DNA of 64,000 nucleotides. It comes from Pachysolen tannophilus NRRL Y-2460. Lineage: Eukaryota; Ascomycota; Pichiomycetes; Alaninales; Pachysolenaceae. Of this stretch, positions 19,040 to 29,905 are shown piece by piece (positions within the stretch are counted from its first letter, which is position 1; each line of letters opens with the position of its first letter). The notes under the pieces were generated by a model, which searched no databases, was not told the DNA's origin, and saw only the letters and a list, made by a program, of their open reading frames with translations. The position numbers and the translations under genes were made by a program. Where the stretch lies: assembly GCA_001661245.1 (NCBI GenBank), contig KV454011.1, positions 1,204,724 through 1,268,723 on the forward strand, in the 5' to 3' direction.

Positions 19040-19897
19040 ATGGATGATTCAAAAGGAGATCACGAGATTGATGAAGTTGATGAAGTTGATGAAATTGATG
19101 AAATTGATGAGGTTGATGAGGTTGATGATGATTTTGGATCATTCGATGAGGCTTTAGTTGATGGTGTGGGAGAAGAAATAAATAAAATTCCAAATGGTGA
19201 TAATAATAAGGTACCGACAGATATTTTCAATGATTCAAAGAATGATGAATTGAATAAATTATTGGATAATGTTGTCAATTCGATATTTCCTTTAGATATA
19301 AATGGAAATAATAATGATATAAATAGTAATAATGGGGAACAAGAGTCACTGATATTGAACCCTAGAGCACAAGAAGTTTTCAAAAGAATAACTTCAATTG
19401 ATTCTTCTTCTTTCCACCACGATAAGATAATAATAAATAAATCTTCATGGAAAAAATCAAAGATTAAAAGAGAATTATATTTAAGATTGGGGATCCCATT
19501 AGATTTAGATGAATTAAACATGAACAATAAACATAACAGTTTTGCTGAAAACAATTTTTCACATCTTAAATTCACCAAGGAAGATTTGAAATTACCAGAT
19601 TTTAAAGATTTACAAATACCCAAAGAGATAATCCCAAACCTTTTAAATGATTTCTATTCAAACAAATTCGATAAGATAATCAGCATTAACCTACAAAAAA
19701 TTCAATATTATAAAACAATTGAAGATCCAACGAAATTAGCTACAATCAACGCAACGTTGGATGAAAACTTGAAAGAATTGAAAAAAAATTACGTCCTTGA
19801 AAAAGAGCACAACAAAAACCTCCAACAAGAAAACCAACTCTTCCAAGACTACCTAGAAAACTTGGTAGGTAACGAATTGAAATTGAAAATCTTATGA
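19040..19897 (+). CDS. LAA2: Laa2-like AP-1 accessory protein
   Basis: 285 aa from the ATG at 19040. The N-terminus is a run of EVD/EID repeats leading into DDDFGSFDEA, an acidic-phenylalanine motif of the kind that binds the gamma-adaptin ear. The C-terminal half is mainly helical and ends in a coiled coil (LKKNYVLEKEHNKNLQQENQLFQDYLENL). Size and layout match S. cerevisiae Laa2 (Ybl010c, about 280 aa), which links Laa1 to AP-1 at the trans-Golgi. The acidic repeat is encoded by a 9-bp tandem unit. The family call is moderate because most of the protein is low complexity. Confidence 0.6.
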   Translation: MDDSKGDHEIDEVDEVDEIDEIDEVDEVDDDFGSFDEALVDGVGEEINKIPNGDNNKVPTDIFNDSKNDELNKLLDNVVNSIFPLDINGNNNDINSNNGEQESLILNPRAQEVFKRITSIDSSSFHHDKIIINKSSWKKSKIKRELYLRLGIPLDLDELNMNNKHNSFAENNFSHLKFTKEDLKLPDFKDLQIPKEIIPNLLNDFYSNKFDKIISINLQKIQYYKTIEDPTKLATINATLDENLKELKKNYVLEKEHNKNLQQENQLFQDYLENLVGNELKLKIL

Positions 19898-19958
19898 AAG
19901 CTACATTCTATTCATGATATCGTTCTATTTATTGTCATGAAGACATGTTATTATTTCT

Positions 19959-22661
19959 CTAATATTGTAAAAAACTATACCAGTCACCTATATTAAACGT
20001 ATTTGGAACAAGTTGAGCTTGCTGTTGTTGTTGTTGTTGCAGCTGCTGTTGTGACTGCTGTTGCGATTGCAGTTCTTGTTGAGGAGATAGAGTATCAATC
20101 AGCGGACAATGGTTTGCCTCGGTATGGTCAAACATAGTGGCATCGATATTATTGTTATTATGTATATTTGTTGAATCAGTAGAAGCTATAGCACTATTTG
20201 CTGAAGAATTTCCAACAGTAGTGGAAGTAGTAGTGGTATTTGAAGTTGAAGTTGATACAAGATTTGAACCGAAGTCGGGACTCCATGAGAATATGCTGCT
20301 ATCCAAGTAGAAATCTTCCGATGGTAACATATTCGGTATTTGAAGTTGTTGTTGATGATGTTGTGGTAAATGGGATTGCGGCTGTACACCAAGAGTTGAA
20401 ACGTTGTTATTGGCTGGATTGCTTGTATATATATCAACATGCCTTGTAGAATTTGATGATCCCAAACTTGTTTCAGGAATATTATTGTTGTGAACCCATT
20501 GAGTTTTTTGTCTATGTGGTTCTGTGACAGCAACAAAATCTGGAAACAACATTGCAGGATTAAAATCCAGTCCAATAGAATCCGAGTTATTCTTCGCCAT
20601 GTTCACTTGGATTAAATTTGGAATTTCTTTAAGGTTTTTCTCATTATTGTTGTTATTACAAAAATTATTATTTTTACTTATTGATTCTTCTTTGCTAGAG
20701 AGAGAGGAACGATATATTGAATCCGTTCCATATGACATTTTTTCCTTTTCTGCTTTTTCCTTTTCTAATTTAGTTATATTTTTCTTTGAAGTTACAACAC
20801 TTTGAATAACAACGCGTCTTTTATTCTTATCATTTTTCAAAGTTTCCAACATATTTAAACAAATGTATCCCAGACTCCAATGTTTACTCAATTCAATTAA
20901 ACCTTTTCTACAAATTTCTAATGAATTTTTCGCAACTTCACCAATCTTATCGTTATTATCAATGTGATAAATGAGCATTATCATTGATGAAAATAAAACA
21001 TAAACCATTAAACCTGGACAATATCTTAAATCATCATTATCCATTAAATGCTGAACTATCAAAGCAATCATATGAGCAGATTGAACTGTAATCCCCCAAG
21101 AAGGATAATAATCTGTAGCTTCTGTTGAATTACCATTTGATCTTCCAATTATATTCGTTCTATGAATCAAACATAGGGCAACATAATATTCACTCATGAG
21201 TAATCCTCCAAAATAATTTTGTGAATTTTCATCTTTCACAGAATAACGTAATTCTGATGGTAATTTATTTAACCAATCAACCATTAATAAATCATATTTT
21301 TTAACAAATGATAAATCATCAATATTATAAGAATATTCTGCTTGTACTGTATATTTAACTTTTAAAATGGATCCAATAATTTCAAATAATTTCACATGAT
21401 AGATGTAATAATTGCATTCAATTTGATTTAATGGATATGGTGATGGGTTATCAGGTGTATCTTCTACAAAATCATCAATAGTCAACTCTGGAACATCACA
21501 ATCTTCTAAATTTATCACTGTGGGCCTGCCAAAAGATAAAGCAACAGATCGATCTTTTGAAAATAAAACCCACCAAATTTTTTTCCAAATCCTGCGTTGA
21601 CTTAATGGTGCATCTTTATTGTATTTTTGAAATCCATAACCTTGACCTATAGTGACAGCTAACCTAGTCCAATAAAATACATTTTGAGTAACATCATCAT
21701 TATTTTCCCACCATAATCCTAAAAGTAATACAGATTGAATTAAAGTCAATGGATCTGTTTCATAATTTAAATCATAAAGAGCCTTTGACCTTTCATAGAA
21801 AACATTGGAACAAGTATCGTTTGAGTCTAATTCATCCCGTAATTTAGGATTAGAAGCAGCTCTAGAAGATGCTAAAAAAACACAGTTTAAAAGTAATAAT
21901 GAAGGAGGATCCTCAACATTATTATAATATTTGTTCATAAATTCAGTCTTGTTTAAAACTGGGAGTATAGCATGAACATGATCAAAATATGTATCAATCA
22001 ACTCAAGACAGATATCTTTGTCTGGCAATAAAAATGAACCTTTCAAACCTAATATCCTAATATCCAATTCTGAAAGTCTACGTAAAAGTGTTTCATCATC
22101 AAAGGACTTGGTAAAATGGGTGGAAGAAGTTACAATCGAAGGACCCAAAAATAATGTTGTTGCATCATGTCTAACACATAAATTATGGAAATTTGGTGAT
22201 TTTTCTAAATTCACTTTTGAAAGTGTCTTAAGTAATGCATCTTTCCTTTGTGAACTATCATTATTGTTACTGTTATTATTAACTTTTACCTTTAACTTAT
22301 CAGCTTCTCCTAAAGGCCGCTGAGAAGTTCCAGAACCTTCATTCCTTGATTTTGATTCCAGCAGTTGACTTCTCAACTTATCTTCTTCAATTTTCTTTTT
22401 AGTTCTTCTCGTTCTTTTCAAATCAGGAAGTTTACATTCACAACCAAATGAAATACAATTCGAACAGGGAGTTCTTAATAAAGCATCACATTTAACTTTC
22501 CTAGAATGACAAGTCTCACAAGCTCTTAGCGTCCTTGGTCTTTTATATTTCACTTTAAAAGCTGGTTTCTTTTTATTATAATCATCGCTCTTAGCAGCAT
22601 CTGCAATAGTAGTAGTGGTATTAATACTAGTAAACACATCCGGTTGTTTTGCATCCTCCAT
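19959..22661 (-). CDS. Zn2Cys6 transcription factor, Ctf1/FarA-like
   Basis: 900 aa. A binuclear zinc cluster at residues 48-76 (C48-x2-C51-x6-C58-x7-C66-x2-C69-x6-C76; RACETCHSRKVKCDA) is followed by a basic linker. A fungal-specific transcription-factor middle domain spans about 210-560 and includes YFDHVHAILPVLNKTEF and RRIWKKIWWVLFSKDRSVALSFGRPTVINLEDCDV. This cluster and middle-domain signature resembles Ctf1/FarA regulators of fatty-acid catabolism and cutinase genes, known in Candida as Ctf1. The C-terminal part is Asn/Ser/Thr-rich with a Gln-rich stretch (around residues 865-890), likely an activation region. It is convergent with the LAA2-like gene, whose stop is only about 60 bp away. 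DNA targets are not inferable here. Confidence 0.85.
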   Translation of the reverse strand: MEDAKQPDVFTSINTTTTIADAAKSDDYNKKKPAFKVKYKRPRTLRACETCHSRKVKCDALLRTPCSNCISFGCECKLPDLKRTRRTKKKIEEDKLRSQLLESKSRNEGSGTSQRPLGEADKLKVKVNNNSNNNDSSQRKDALLKTLSKVNLEKSPNFHNLCVRHDATTLFLGPSIVTSSTHFTKSFDDETLLRRLSELDIRILGLKGSFLLPDKDICLELIDTYFDHVHAILPVLNKTEFMNKYYNNVEDPPSLLLLNCVFLASSRAASNPKLRDELDSNDTCSNVFYERSKALYDLNYETDPLTLIQSVLLLGLWWENNDDVTQNVFYWTRLAVTIGQGYGFQKYNKDAPLSQRRIWKKIWWVLFSKDRSVALSFGRPTVINLEDCDVPELTIDDFVEDTPDNPSPYPLNQIECNYYIYHVKLFEIIGSILKVKYTVQAEYSYNIDDLSFVKKYDLLMVDWLNKLPSELRYSVKDENSQNYFGGLLMSEYYVALCLIHRTNIIGRSNGNSTEATDYYPSWGITVQSAHMIALIVQHLMDNDDLRYCPGLMVYVLFSSMIMLIYHIDNNDKIGEVAKNSLEICRKGLIELSKHWSLGYICLNMLETLKNDKNKRRVVIQSVVTSKKNITKLEKEKAEKEKMSYGTDSIYRSSLSSKEESISKNNNFCNNNNNEKNLKEIPNLIQVNMAKNNSDSIGLDFNPAMLFPDFVAVTEPHRQKTQWVHNNNIPETSLGSSNSTRHVDIYTSNPANNNVSTLGVQPQSHLPQHHQQQLQIPNMLPSEDFYLDSSIFSWSPDFGSNLVSTSTSNTTTTSTTVGNSSANSAIASTDSTNIHNNNNIDATMFDHTEANHCPLIDTLSPQQELQSQQQSQQQLQQQQQQQAQLVPNTFNIGDWYSFLQY

Positions 22662-23151
22662 TTTAGCAGCTAGAGAAAGACCACTGACTAAATATTTTTG
22701 ACCAATTTATGTCGAATACACAAGTGTGATGGCCTCTTTCTTCCAACTACTCGTCTCTGTTCTTTTTAACCCAATTCTATTGTAATTATAAGTGAAGTTG
22801 ATGGTAACTTATTTATTTTAATATGCTTATAAAATGTGAAAAGACCTTTAAATCCTCGGTTAAAACAACGTCTGTTACAGAAGTTCGTTTTAGATGAAGA
22901 GCGACTTGATACAGTATAACACCGATAAGAAGTACATGATTGATTGATCGATATCGATCTAGGAGATATGGATCCAGGAGATATAACAGTTAATGGTGTG
23001 TATTATTTGTTTCTAGAGTAAAAGTAATAGCACAAAGTGATAGGTTAACAAAAAAGTCACAAAGAAAATGGAAAATGGAAATAAATAAAATGAAAATAAA
23101 ATAAAAAATAAAGAAAAGAAAAGAAAAAAAAAAAAAAAACACACAATATAA
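22662..23151. other. Intergenic: promoter of the Ctf1-like gene and 3' region of PUF4
   Basis: 490 bp of A/T-rich DNA with a poly-purine tract next to the PUF4 stop (about 23090-23140). There are GATC-containing near-palindromic stretches around 22945-22985. No gene was seen. Confidence 0.5.
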
Positions 23152-24365
23152 TCAGTTGACGATAGAATAGGCATTTCTTGGGAAATTATTGCTATTGTTG
23201 TTACTGGTGTTGTTATTGATACCTAGTCTGGTACTTATTCTTCTTCCATGAGGAGTGTTTTTAACGTCCACCATTAGTGGAACTAAGATATTTTTCAAGC
23301 GGTTGAATTGGTCAAATTGAGCCACATCCAAAGAAGTTTGGAGAACGTAATTTCCGTAGGAATCATTCAATAATTTGACAATATCATCTTGATGAGTTGA
23401 AATTAAATTATCAATCAATTTTTCTGAAAAATTGGATAATCTTAATACTTTTTCAATGACATTAGAGCCGAATTTATGTAATGATAATTCAATAATGTTT
23501 TCATTAATGACATTCAAGATTTTGGAGATTAATTCATCAAGTTCCTTGTTATCAGATTCAATCAACTCTTCTCTGTTCAAGATGTATTGTACAACGTAAT
23601 TTCCAAAAGGATCAACGGCTAATGTTAAAACATTTTCATTAATCTTGGAACATAATGCTTTGCATTGTTCTAAAGTACCAAAATCAAGACATCTTTGTAA
23701 GACACAACAACCGTGTCTATGAGTGGCAATTAAATTACAATTTTCACAAATAATATCAAATATGAACTGATTATCGCTGGCCGAAAGTTTTGATAAACAT
23801 TTTTGAACAACATGATTACCGTTTAAATCTCTTGATAACGATACAATATTTGGTGATAAAGATTCAACTATAATTTTGGCTTCTTCTTCTGTAGCAACGC
23901 ATTCAACTAATTTTTGTAAAGCTCTAGTACCATGAGAATCTAGTGCAATTTCATAAAAATGTGAAGATGCAATTTTAACCAAGACAATTCTTTGTTCTTC
24001 ATTAGCTTTTTCTAATAATTTTTGAATAAGATAATTTCCAAAAGGATCAACCATCAATTCAACGACATTCAAATAAGTTTCATTGAAGATCAATGTTGTT
24101 TTGAGTTCATCGTCTAAATCCAATTGTTTCTGTAAGAAACGACAACCATGTTGATCTTTACACAAGGAATAAATATCGCCTTTAAAATCGTCCAATTTGG
24201 CACCTATATATTTCGAAGGATCTTCACCTTTCCTTCTGCTGTTATTCAAAGACTTGTTTCTATGAACATTCATACCACTATTGTACCTGCGATTGCTTAC
24301 CAGAGCATTTATACTACTAGTGTTGCTGTTATTGTTGTTATTGTTGCTGTTGTTACTGTTGTTAC

Positions 24366-24396
<31 letters not shown>

Positions 24397-25941
24397 GCTA
24401 TTGTTATTATTATCGTGGAATAATTGACTATCAAAATTGTTGTCAAAAGATTGATGATGAGGAATTACACCACCATTACTCCACATTGGATTCAAACGTA
24501 AAGGCAGCGTCTGAACATGTCCGGGAATTGGACTATTTGCTAACTCGCTCACACGTCCACTAGCAGCAGTAACACCTGCCACCCCAGGAGCATGTTGCAC
24601 TAAATGCAGTTGATGCTGATTGTGCTGCTGAAGCAGGAACTCTTGTGGCTGGGGCATGAATAGCTGCGCTTTCCGTGACTGTGGAGTAATTCCAAACATG
24701 AAATCCATCTGGCTGAAAGTTCCAGGATGCAGAGAAGTCAAATTTTCAGAATCCATATGCATTTGCATGGGGAATTGATAAGCGGATGCAAAATTTTGTT
24801 GTTGTTGTTGCTGCTGCTGCTGAGGATAGTACTGGGAATAGGCAACTGATTGTTCTGAGGTATGGCATTGACTTCTTGATATACTTGGAGAAGATACAGC
24901 ATCACTTGTAATTGGTAAAGTCACTCTTCTCTTATCATTTGGTTTCATCTGATGTTGTAGTGATGGTGATGAAATCAACGCTGGACCAAAGTTCATTCCG
25001 CCATTACCGCTGCTGCTGCTGCTGCCAGCAGTATTTCTCAATTCTGAAAGACTATCACTTCTAATTTTGTGATAACGATCGTTAATATTGTTGGAATTGT
25101 TATTGTTGCTACTAGTTTCGGGTAATTGAAAAGGTTTAACAGGTAATACCATAAAGTTCGAAGAAGTATTAAAAGGTGGAGCTGACTGTGCAATTCCAGC
25201 TACTGGACCCCAATTAGTGCTAGGTGTCTTTGGTAAAAAATTGGATGAACTGGATGATGTTGGATTGGGAGTTAATGATCCTGTAGGGTACAAACTAATA
25301 AAAGAGCTGGTATTGTTATAATTTGATACAAATGATTCATCAATTGTAGTAGCATCGTCACGATTGTCCTTTGACGTCATTGTAGTTGAATTATTTTCAT
25401 TATTTTTCAAATCGTTACGAGAATTAATCCCATCAGTTGAATTACTATTTTTCAACCTATTAGTCAGTAACTCTGTATAATCTAAATTTAAATTCCCCAA
25501 TGCAATATCAATATCCAAATCTGGAGTTTCTGATCTTAAAATTCCACTACTTGAACCAACATTAAAATTTCCAACACCGGGAGTCGTGAATAAATCCAGA
25601 GTAGCTGCTGATGAATGGAAATGATTTTTTGAATTTGAAGTTGTAGAACGGTTCAACGGGGTAACTGTCATTGAAGTTGTATTGGCATCACTATTATTTG
25701 ATTCAATTGTACGCAGAAAACTTAATTGATCCTTTTCATTACCGCCAACAAATGATGACATGAACCGCTGTTGGTTCAGCTGCAGCTGCCGGGTCCGGTA
25801 AAGTTCCTGGTTTGATCCTTTTGGTGGAGGAGTAGTTGTCACAGAACTATTTGAAACCAGCGGCTCACCAGCACCAATAGTAGTCATTGTAGTAGTAGTA
25901 GTAGTATTATTATTATTTTCTTGAAGTAATGATGATGACAT
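23152..25941 (-). CDS. PUF4: Pumilio-family RNA-binding protein Puf4
   Basis: 929 aa. The N-terminal about 570 residues are Asn/Ser/Gln-rich, with poly-Asn (about 508-535) and poly-Gln runs. The C-terminal PUM-HD (about 575-915) has eight repeats. Its first repeat, SLCKDQHGCRFLQKQLD, and later ELMVDPFGNYLIQKLLE, SHGTRALQKLVECV, ATHRHGCCVLQRCLD, DPFGNYVVQYIL and LNDSYGNYVLQTSLD, match yeast Puf4 almost residue for residue. Puf4 binds UGUA-containing 3' UTRs, including ribosome-biogenesis mRNAs, and promotes deadenylation with Ccr4-Pop2-Not. Base-recognition residues appear intact. The start ATG is at 25939-25941. Confidence 0.95.
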
Positions 25942-26870
25942 GCCTTAACGAAAGAAAAAAAAAAAATTAACAAAATTAAATTTTAAAAAAAAAATGCAAT
26001 GTAGTGAGTGATATTGTAGTATGATATGTTGATTTTGAATGAATAGTTTCAAATGGTAGGTTGAGGGGTATTGTTCTTGTCTATAGTTATATACCTTTCC
26101 CTTAAAACAAACCTTAGGTATTATGAGTTGATCTTATGCAGATTAAAGTCTCTAAATGACAAAATGAATAATGAACAATATGAAGATGGGGGATATGAGA
26201 TGAAAGTAATAAAAAAAATAAAAAATAAAAAAAATTAAAAGACTAAATCAAATCAAACCAAATCAATCAAAAACCGAACAAGAACCGTACAATATGAAAA
26301 GTTATTAAGAACAAAACAAATTTTAAAAAAAAAAACCAAATAAGAATGGAAAGATGGAATCTTTTTTTTCCTTCTATCTAATATACAGTTTCAAATATTC
26401 CACAAATGAAGATGAAGAAAATAATGAAGAAATGAAATGAAATGAAATAAGNAAAAAAAAAAAAAAAAGGGGGGAAATTTGTTGAAGATTAATTAAAATT
26501 GATCCAAACTAATATACATAAAAATGTGTATACAGAAATCAATTGTTTTTATAAAACAACAACTAATTTATAAAGGGTTCAAGCCAAGAGAACCCGTCTT
26601 GAAGACAACTAGTATACAATCTCGATTAACGGTATATACAAAGTATATTAATTTCAAAATAATATATATTTATATATATTTTATATATTTATATGTTTAA
26701 ATTTATTTATATGTTGATTTGATTTTTCCTATACAAAAACAAAAAAAAAAAAAATTTTCTTTCCGAAAAAAACAAAAGAACAAAAAAACAAAAAAAAAAA
26801 CAAAAAAAATTGAAAAAAAAAACATGTTTTTTTAAAAAAATAAATGAATGATGATTGATAAATGATCAAA
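25942..26870. other. PUF4 upstream / STT3 downstream region
   Basis: 929 bp of A/T-rich sequence with several A-runs. It contains one ambiguous base (N at 26452) inside a homopolymer and a compact inverted repeat (26575-26595). No open frame of interest and no tRNA was seen. Confidence 0.55.
26575..26595. repeat. Small inverted repeat (6-bp stem)
   Basis: GGGTTC and GAACCC flank a 9-nt loop. The adjacent GTCTTGAAGAC is also palindromic. It lies in the STT3 3' flank. The GGTTCAAGCC look of a tRNA B box is present, but the rest of a tRNA is not. Confidence 0.5.
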
Positions 26871-29366
26871 TTATTCTCTCAACAGTGAAGGTTTTCTATC
26901 CATGTTGACCATTTTCTTTTTGTTTCTTTTTGTGATCTTTTCATCGTTCATTATTCTATCGAATTCTCCAACTTTTGATAATTGTCTTCCGAAATTGTCC
27001 TTGTCCTTTAATTTATAAATTCTTACAATCCAATTTTCACTTGTGAAAACTTCTTCGACACTATTGATTTGAATTGATTTTGCATAATCCAAGGATAATC
27101 TTTGATTTCTTGATCTATCAGCTGCTCCTGTAGTTGGGCCACTTCCAAAAGAGGAATATACTTCACCAAATCTATAATATGAAAGTTTGTATAAAAGAGA
27201 ATTACGCATTGCAGAAGTAGCTAAATCATCAATTCTATATTCACCTTTATCTGTGAAATAAGATCTTTCACGTATTTCTTCAGGCCATATACCTTCACTT
27301 ATTCTAACCATCCATAAGAATTTGTTTAAATCATCACCACTAAAACCAATTAAACCTCCAAAAATGACCAAGATATAATCAACATCCAATGATCTCATTA
27401 TTTCTTCAGATTTCTCTTCAGTTGTGGCCATTGCACGTCCAACGGTGGCGATATGAGTATTATTCCAAGTATTGTTATCTACCAATGTAGTTCTATCTGC
27501 CATACCACCAATTTGGTAACCATAATCCCACCATGCCATAACTTTAGAATCTTCTGGGGTATTCATACGAAGCCAATAATAAGCTTCTCTATAATCATCA
27601 ATCAAGTGTTGAGATCCATCAGGGTTACGTGATGCTAAAACCACAGATGGAGACGAGTATGCATTTGATGTGACCCAAGTACAATGATGTACGTAGAACC
27701 ACAAGTAAAAGATAAAAGTTCCTGAAACCAAAAGTTTTGTTAAAGATTGAAACAATGTATCTTTATTAAATGAAAAAGTATGAACAATTTCTGATGTTTT
27801 TTTATTCTTTGTATTAGCATTTGTAGTAGTATTACTATTAGTATTATTGGTAGTAGTAGTAGTTGCTGTTGTTGTTGCAATTGTTGAAGCTGATGAAATA
27901 TTTTGATTTTTCTTTGATTTTTTTGTTGATTCATTACTTTCTGAAAACCCACTATTATTATTTGATATTCCTTTAATTTCATTTGTTAAGATATCTTTAA
28001 TATTTAAATAAACTTCAAATATTTTACCAACAGCGATACCACCACATACACAAACAATTGGAGCTAAAGTTAACATTAATCTAATCATGACTCCAGCAAA
28101 ATAAGATCCAAGAACACTATAAATGATAACAAAAACACTTTGATTTGATAAATCATTAAAACAAAGCCAAACTCCTACAGGGAATAACCAAATTAAAAAA
28201 TTCAAATCAAAATAAAAAGCTGACCAAGGAGTAGGTTGGTGTTCTGAAACTGATGCAATGATTGGGATATGGACTTTTGCATAATTTGTGTCCCATAAAG
28301 AATAAAACCTACCTGTCCATGGAGCAATCAAACCTAGATGTGTCAGCAGTACTAAACCTGTAATACCTAGGATGAAAACAAAAGCTCCAAAAGTATAAAT
28401 GACTTTTTTAAAACTTTTCAGTGAAAGTGTTGATTTAAAATAACTTGCCAAAAGAACCAATTGCAACAATCCGAAAACACCAAATGAAGCCATATGATCA
28501 TTTGATTTTATAGGTAAAAATCCAACAAATGGAATTTGCATAGACATTAAAGTACCCAAGACATACCATGTTGTATAACTAACATAAACTTTATGATCAA
28601 ATCTTCCCATTAATAATAACACAAAAACGTGTAATGGAATCAAATTTGTAATGAAAACGTAACCTCCCCAAGCACTTACCATATAAAAATAAAATAATGA
28701 AGTTAAACTACCCCAAAAGATTGAACCTAATTTGATTGCCTTAATCCAAAAATAAAAAGTTGCCATCAATAAGGTAATTGCAATTGCCTCGTTATCATAT
28801 GATCCAGCAACAGATCTTGAGATATATCCAGGTGTAATACCCATAAATATAGCACTGAATAATGAAGCTGTTGTATTATGATCAGTGATTTCATTTGTTA
28901 AGAAAAAGATAAATAATGAAGTCACTGAAGAAAAAGCCGGAGCCAATAAGACACAAATATTCCTAATATCAATTGGTAATCCAACAAAATTTAAAAAATG
29001 TTTGATAACACCACTAGTAACCATCAATCCAGGATATAATGTTCCACCAGTTACTCTTCCTAATGGGTACCATGTCTTATCATCAAACCAATTTAAAAAT
29101 TTATTAAATCCATGCTTAACCAAATACTTTGTTGCTCGATAATTGAACCACGGATCAAACTCATGAATAATACTTTCAAACCGAATAACACTGAATAACC
29201 TTGAAGATATTGCAGCAATCGATATAGAAATAAAAATCGAAATTATCAACAACGATTTGATCAATTTTAAAAAAAATGATGGCACCACAATAGAACCATC
29301 TTGCTCGTCAATTAATATAGAAACCATCCTCTGCACTGCTCCCACTATAGATCCATACACATACAC
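26871..29366 (-). CDS. STT3: Oligosaccharyltransferase catalytic subunit Stt3
   Basis: 831 aa (S. cerevisiae Stt3 is 718). A multi-pass ER membrane enzyme that transfers Glc3Man9GlcNAc2 to Asn-X-Ser/Thr. Visible motifs: the first DxD-type HEFDPWFNYRA; GSYDNEAIAI; the SVSE loop IPIIASVSEHQP; WWDYGYQIGG (catalytic/peptide-binding WWDYG); and the DNNTWNNTHIA glycosylated segment. About 11-13 TM helices precede a soluble C-terminal domain. Oddity: a Thr/Asn/Ser-rich insertion of about 60-70 residues (about 467-526) sits in the loop before the last TM helix, where S. cerevisiae has a short linker. The ATG at 29364-29366 is used; an in-frame Met at residue 14 is an alternative. The gene is divergent from the PIB2-like gene. 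Confidence 0.97.
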   Translation of the reverse strand: MYVYGSIVGAVQRMVSILIDEQDGSIVVPSFFLKLIKSLLIISIFISISIAAISSRLFSVIRFESIIHEFDPWFNYRATKYLVKHGFNKFLNWFDDKTWYPLGRVTGGTLYPGLMVTSGVIKHFLNFVGLPIDIRNICVLLAPAFSSVTSLFIFFLTNEITDHNTTASLFSAIFMGITPGYISRSVAGSYDNEAIAITLLMATFYFWIKAIKLGSIFWGSLTSLFYFYMVSAWGGYVFITNLIPLHVFVLLLMGRFDHKVYVSYTTWYVLGTLMSMQIPFVGFLPIKSNDHMASFGVFGLLQLVLLASYFKSTLSLKSFKKVIYTFGAFVFILGITGLVLLTHLGLIAPWTGRFYSLWDTNYAKVHIPIIASVSEHQPTPWSAFYFDLNFLIWLFPVGVWLCFNDLSNQSVFVIIYSVLGSYFAGVMIRLMLTLAPIVCVCGGIAVGKIFEVYLNIKDILTNEIKGISNNNSGFSESNESTKKSKKNQNISSASTIATTTATTTTTNNTNSNTTTNANTKNKKTSEIVHTFSFNKDTLFQSLTKLLVSGTFIFYLWFYVHHCTWVTSNAYSSPSVVLASRNPDGSQHLIDDYREAYYWLRMNTPEDSKVMAWWDYGYQIGGMADRTTLVDNNTWNNTHIATVGRAMATTEEKSEEIMRSLDVDYILVIFGGLIGFSGDDLNKFLWMVRISEGIWPEEIRERSYFTDKGEYRIDDLATSAMRNSLLYKLSYYRFGEVYSSFGSGPTTGAADRSRNQRLSLDYAKSIQINSVEEVFTSENWIVRIYKLKDKDNFGRQLSKVGEFDRIMNDEKITKRNKKKMVNMDRKPSLLRE

Positions 29367-29905
29367 ATAAATATATATATATATATATTAATCTACCTTG
29401 ATATCAACAGTTTTGTCTCTTTGTTCTCTTGTTCTATTTCTATTCTCTCTTTGTTCAAACGTGTTAGCATCTTTTTTTTTTTTGTTTTTTTCGTCATTTT
29501 ACACCAAATTTTATGGCCCTGTAAGCGCCAGCCCTCGTTTTTAACACCGCCAAAAAAAACAACAACATCACACAGCCCCTAATTGGCAACAGCCCTTGAA
29601 AATAAAAATGAAAAAGATAATTGCACAGCCGCCCTTGAAATATTATTTTACCGTAAAAGCCCTTGTTTTAATATTATTTTACGTCGCCCCTATATTTTAC
29701 AACGCCCTTATTTTGTTTATTTTGTAACCGCCCTCGTTTGTGTTTGACCAGTTTCACTAGTTTCTCGCTAAAAACAAGCTATCTCAACAAGGAAGTATTT
29801 ATATGAATATTAATATATACATATATCTATATGTCTATTATTATTGCTTGAACAAGTGTGAGTTGATTCTTGTTTATTTTGGTGCTTTGATTTGTTATTT
29901 TGAAG
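29367..29905. promoter_or_regulatory. STT3/PIB2-like divergent promoter with a GCCCYT array
   Basis: 539 bp between two divergent starts. The central part (29516-29736) carries nine same-strand GCCC(C)T motifs, described separately. The ends are A/T-rich with TA-dinucleotide runs near each start. Confidence 0.6.
29516..29736 (+). repeat. Degenerate array of nine GCCCYT-type motifs
   Basis: GCCCT or GCCCCT cores begin at 29516, 29531, 29575, 29592, 29631, 29659, 29686, 29704 and 29730, all on the plus strand. The consensus is (A/C)GCCC(T/C)(T/C)(G/A). From about 29635 on, the spacing is about 27 bp and each core is preceded by ATTATTTTAC-like sequence, so the region looks like a decayed tandem repeat. 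The G/C cores stand out from very A/T-rich surroundings, which suggests a factor-binding array. Confidence 0.7.

Noticed and set aside
26571-26600. tRNA-like B box (GGTTCAAGCC)
   Set aside because: No A box, acceptor stem or anticodon arm at the right spacing; better described as a small hairpin.
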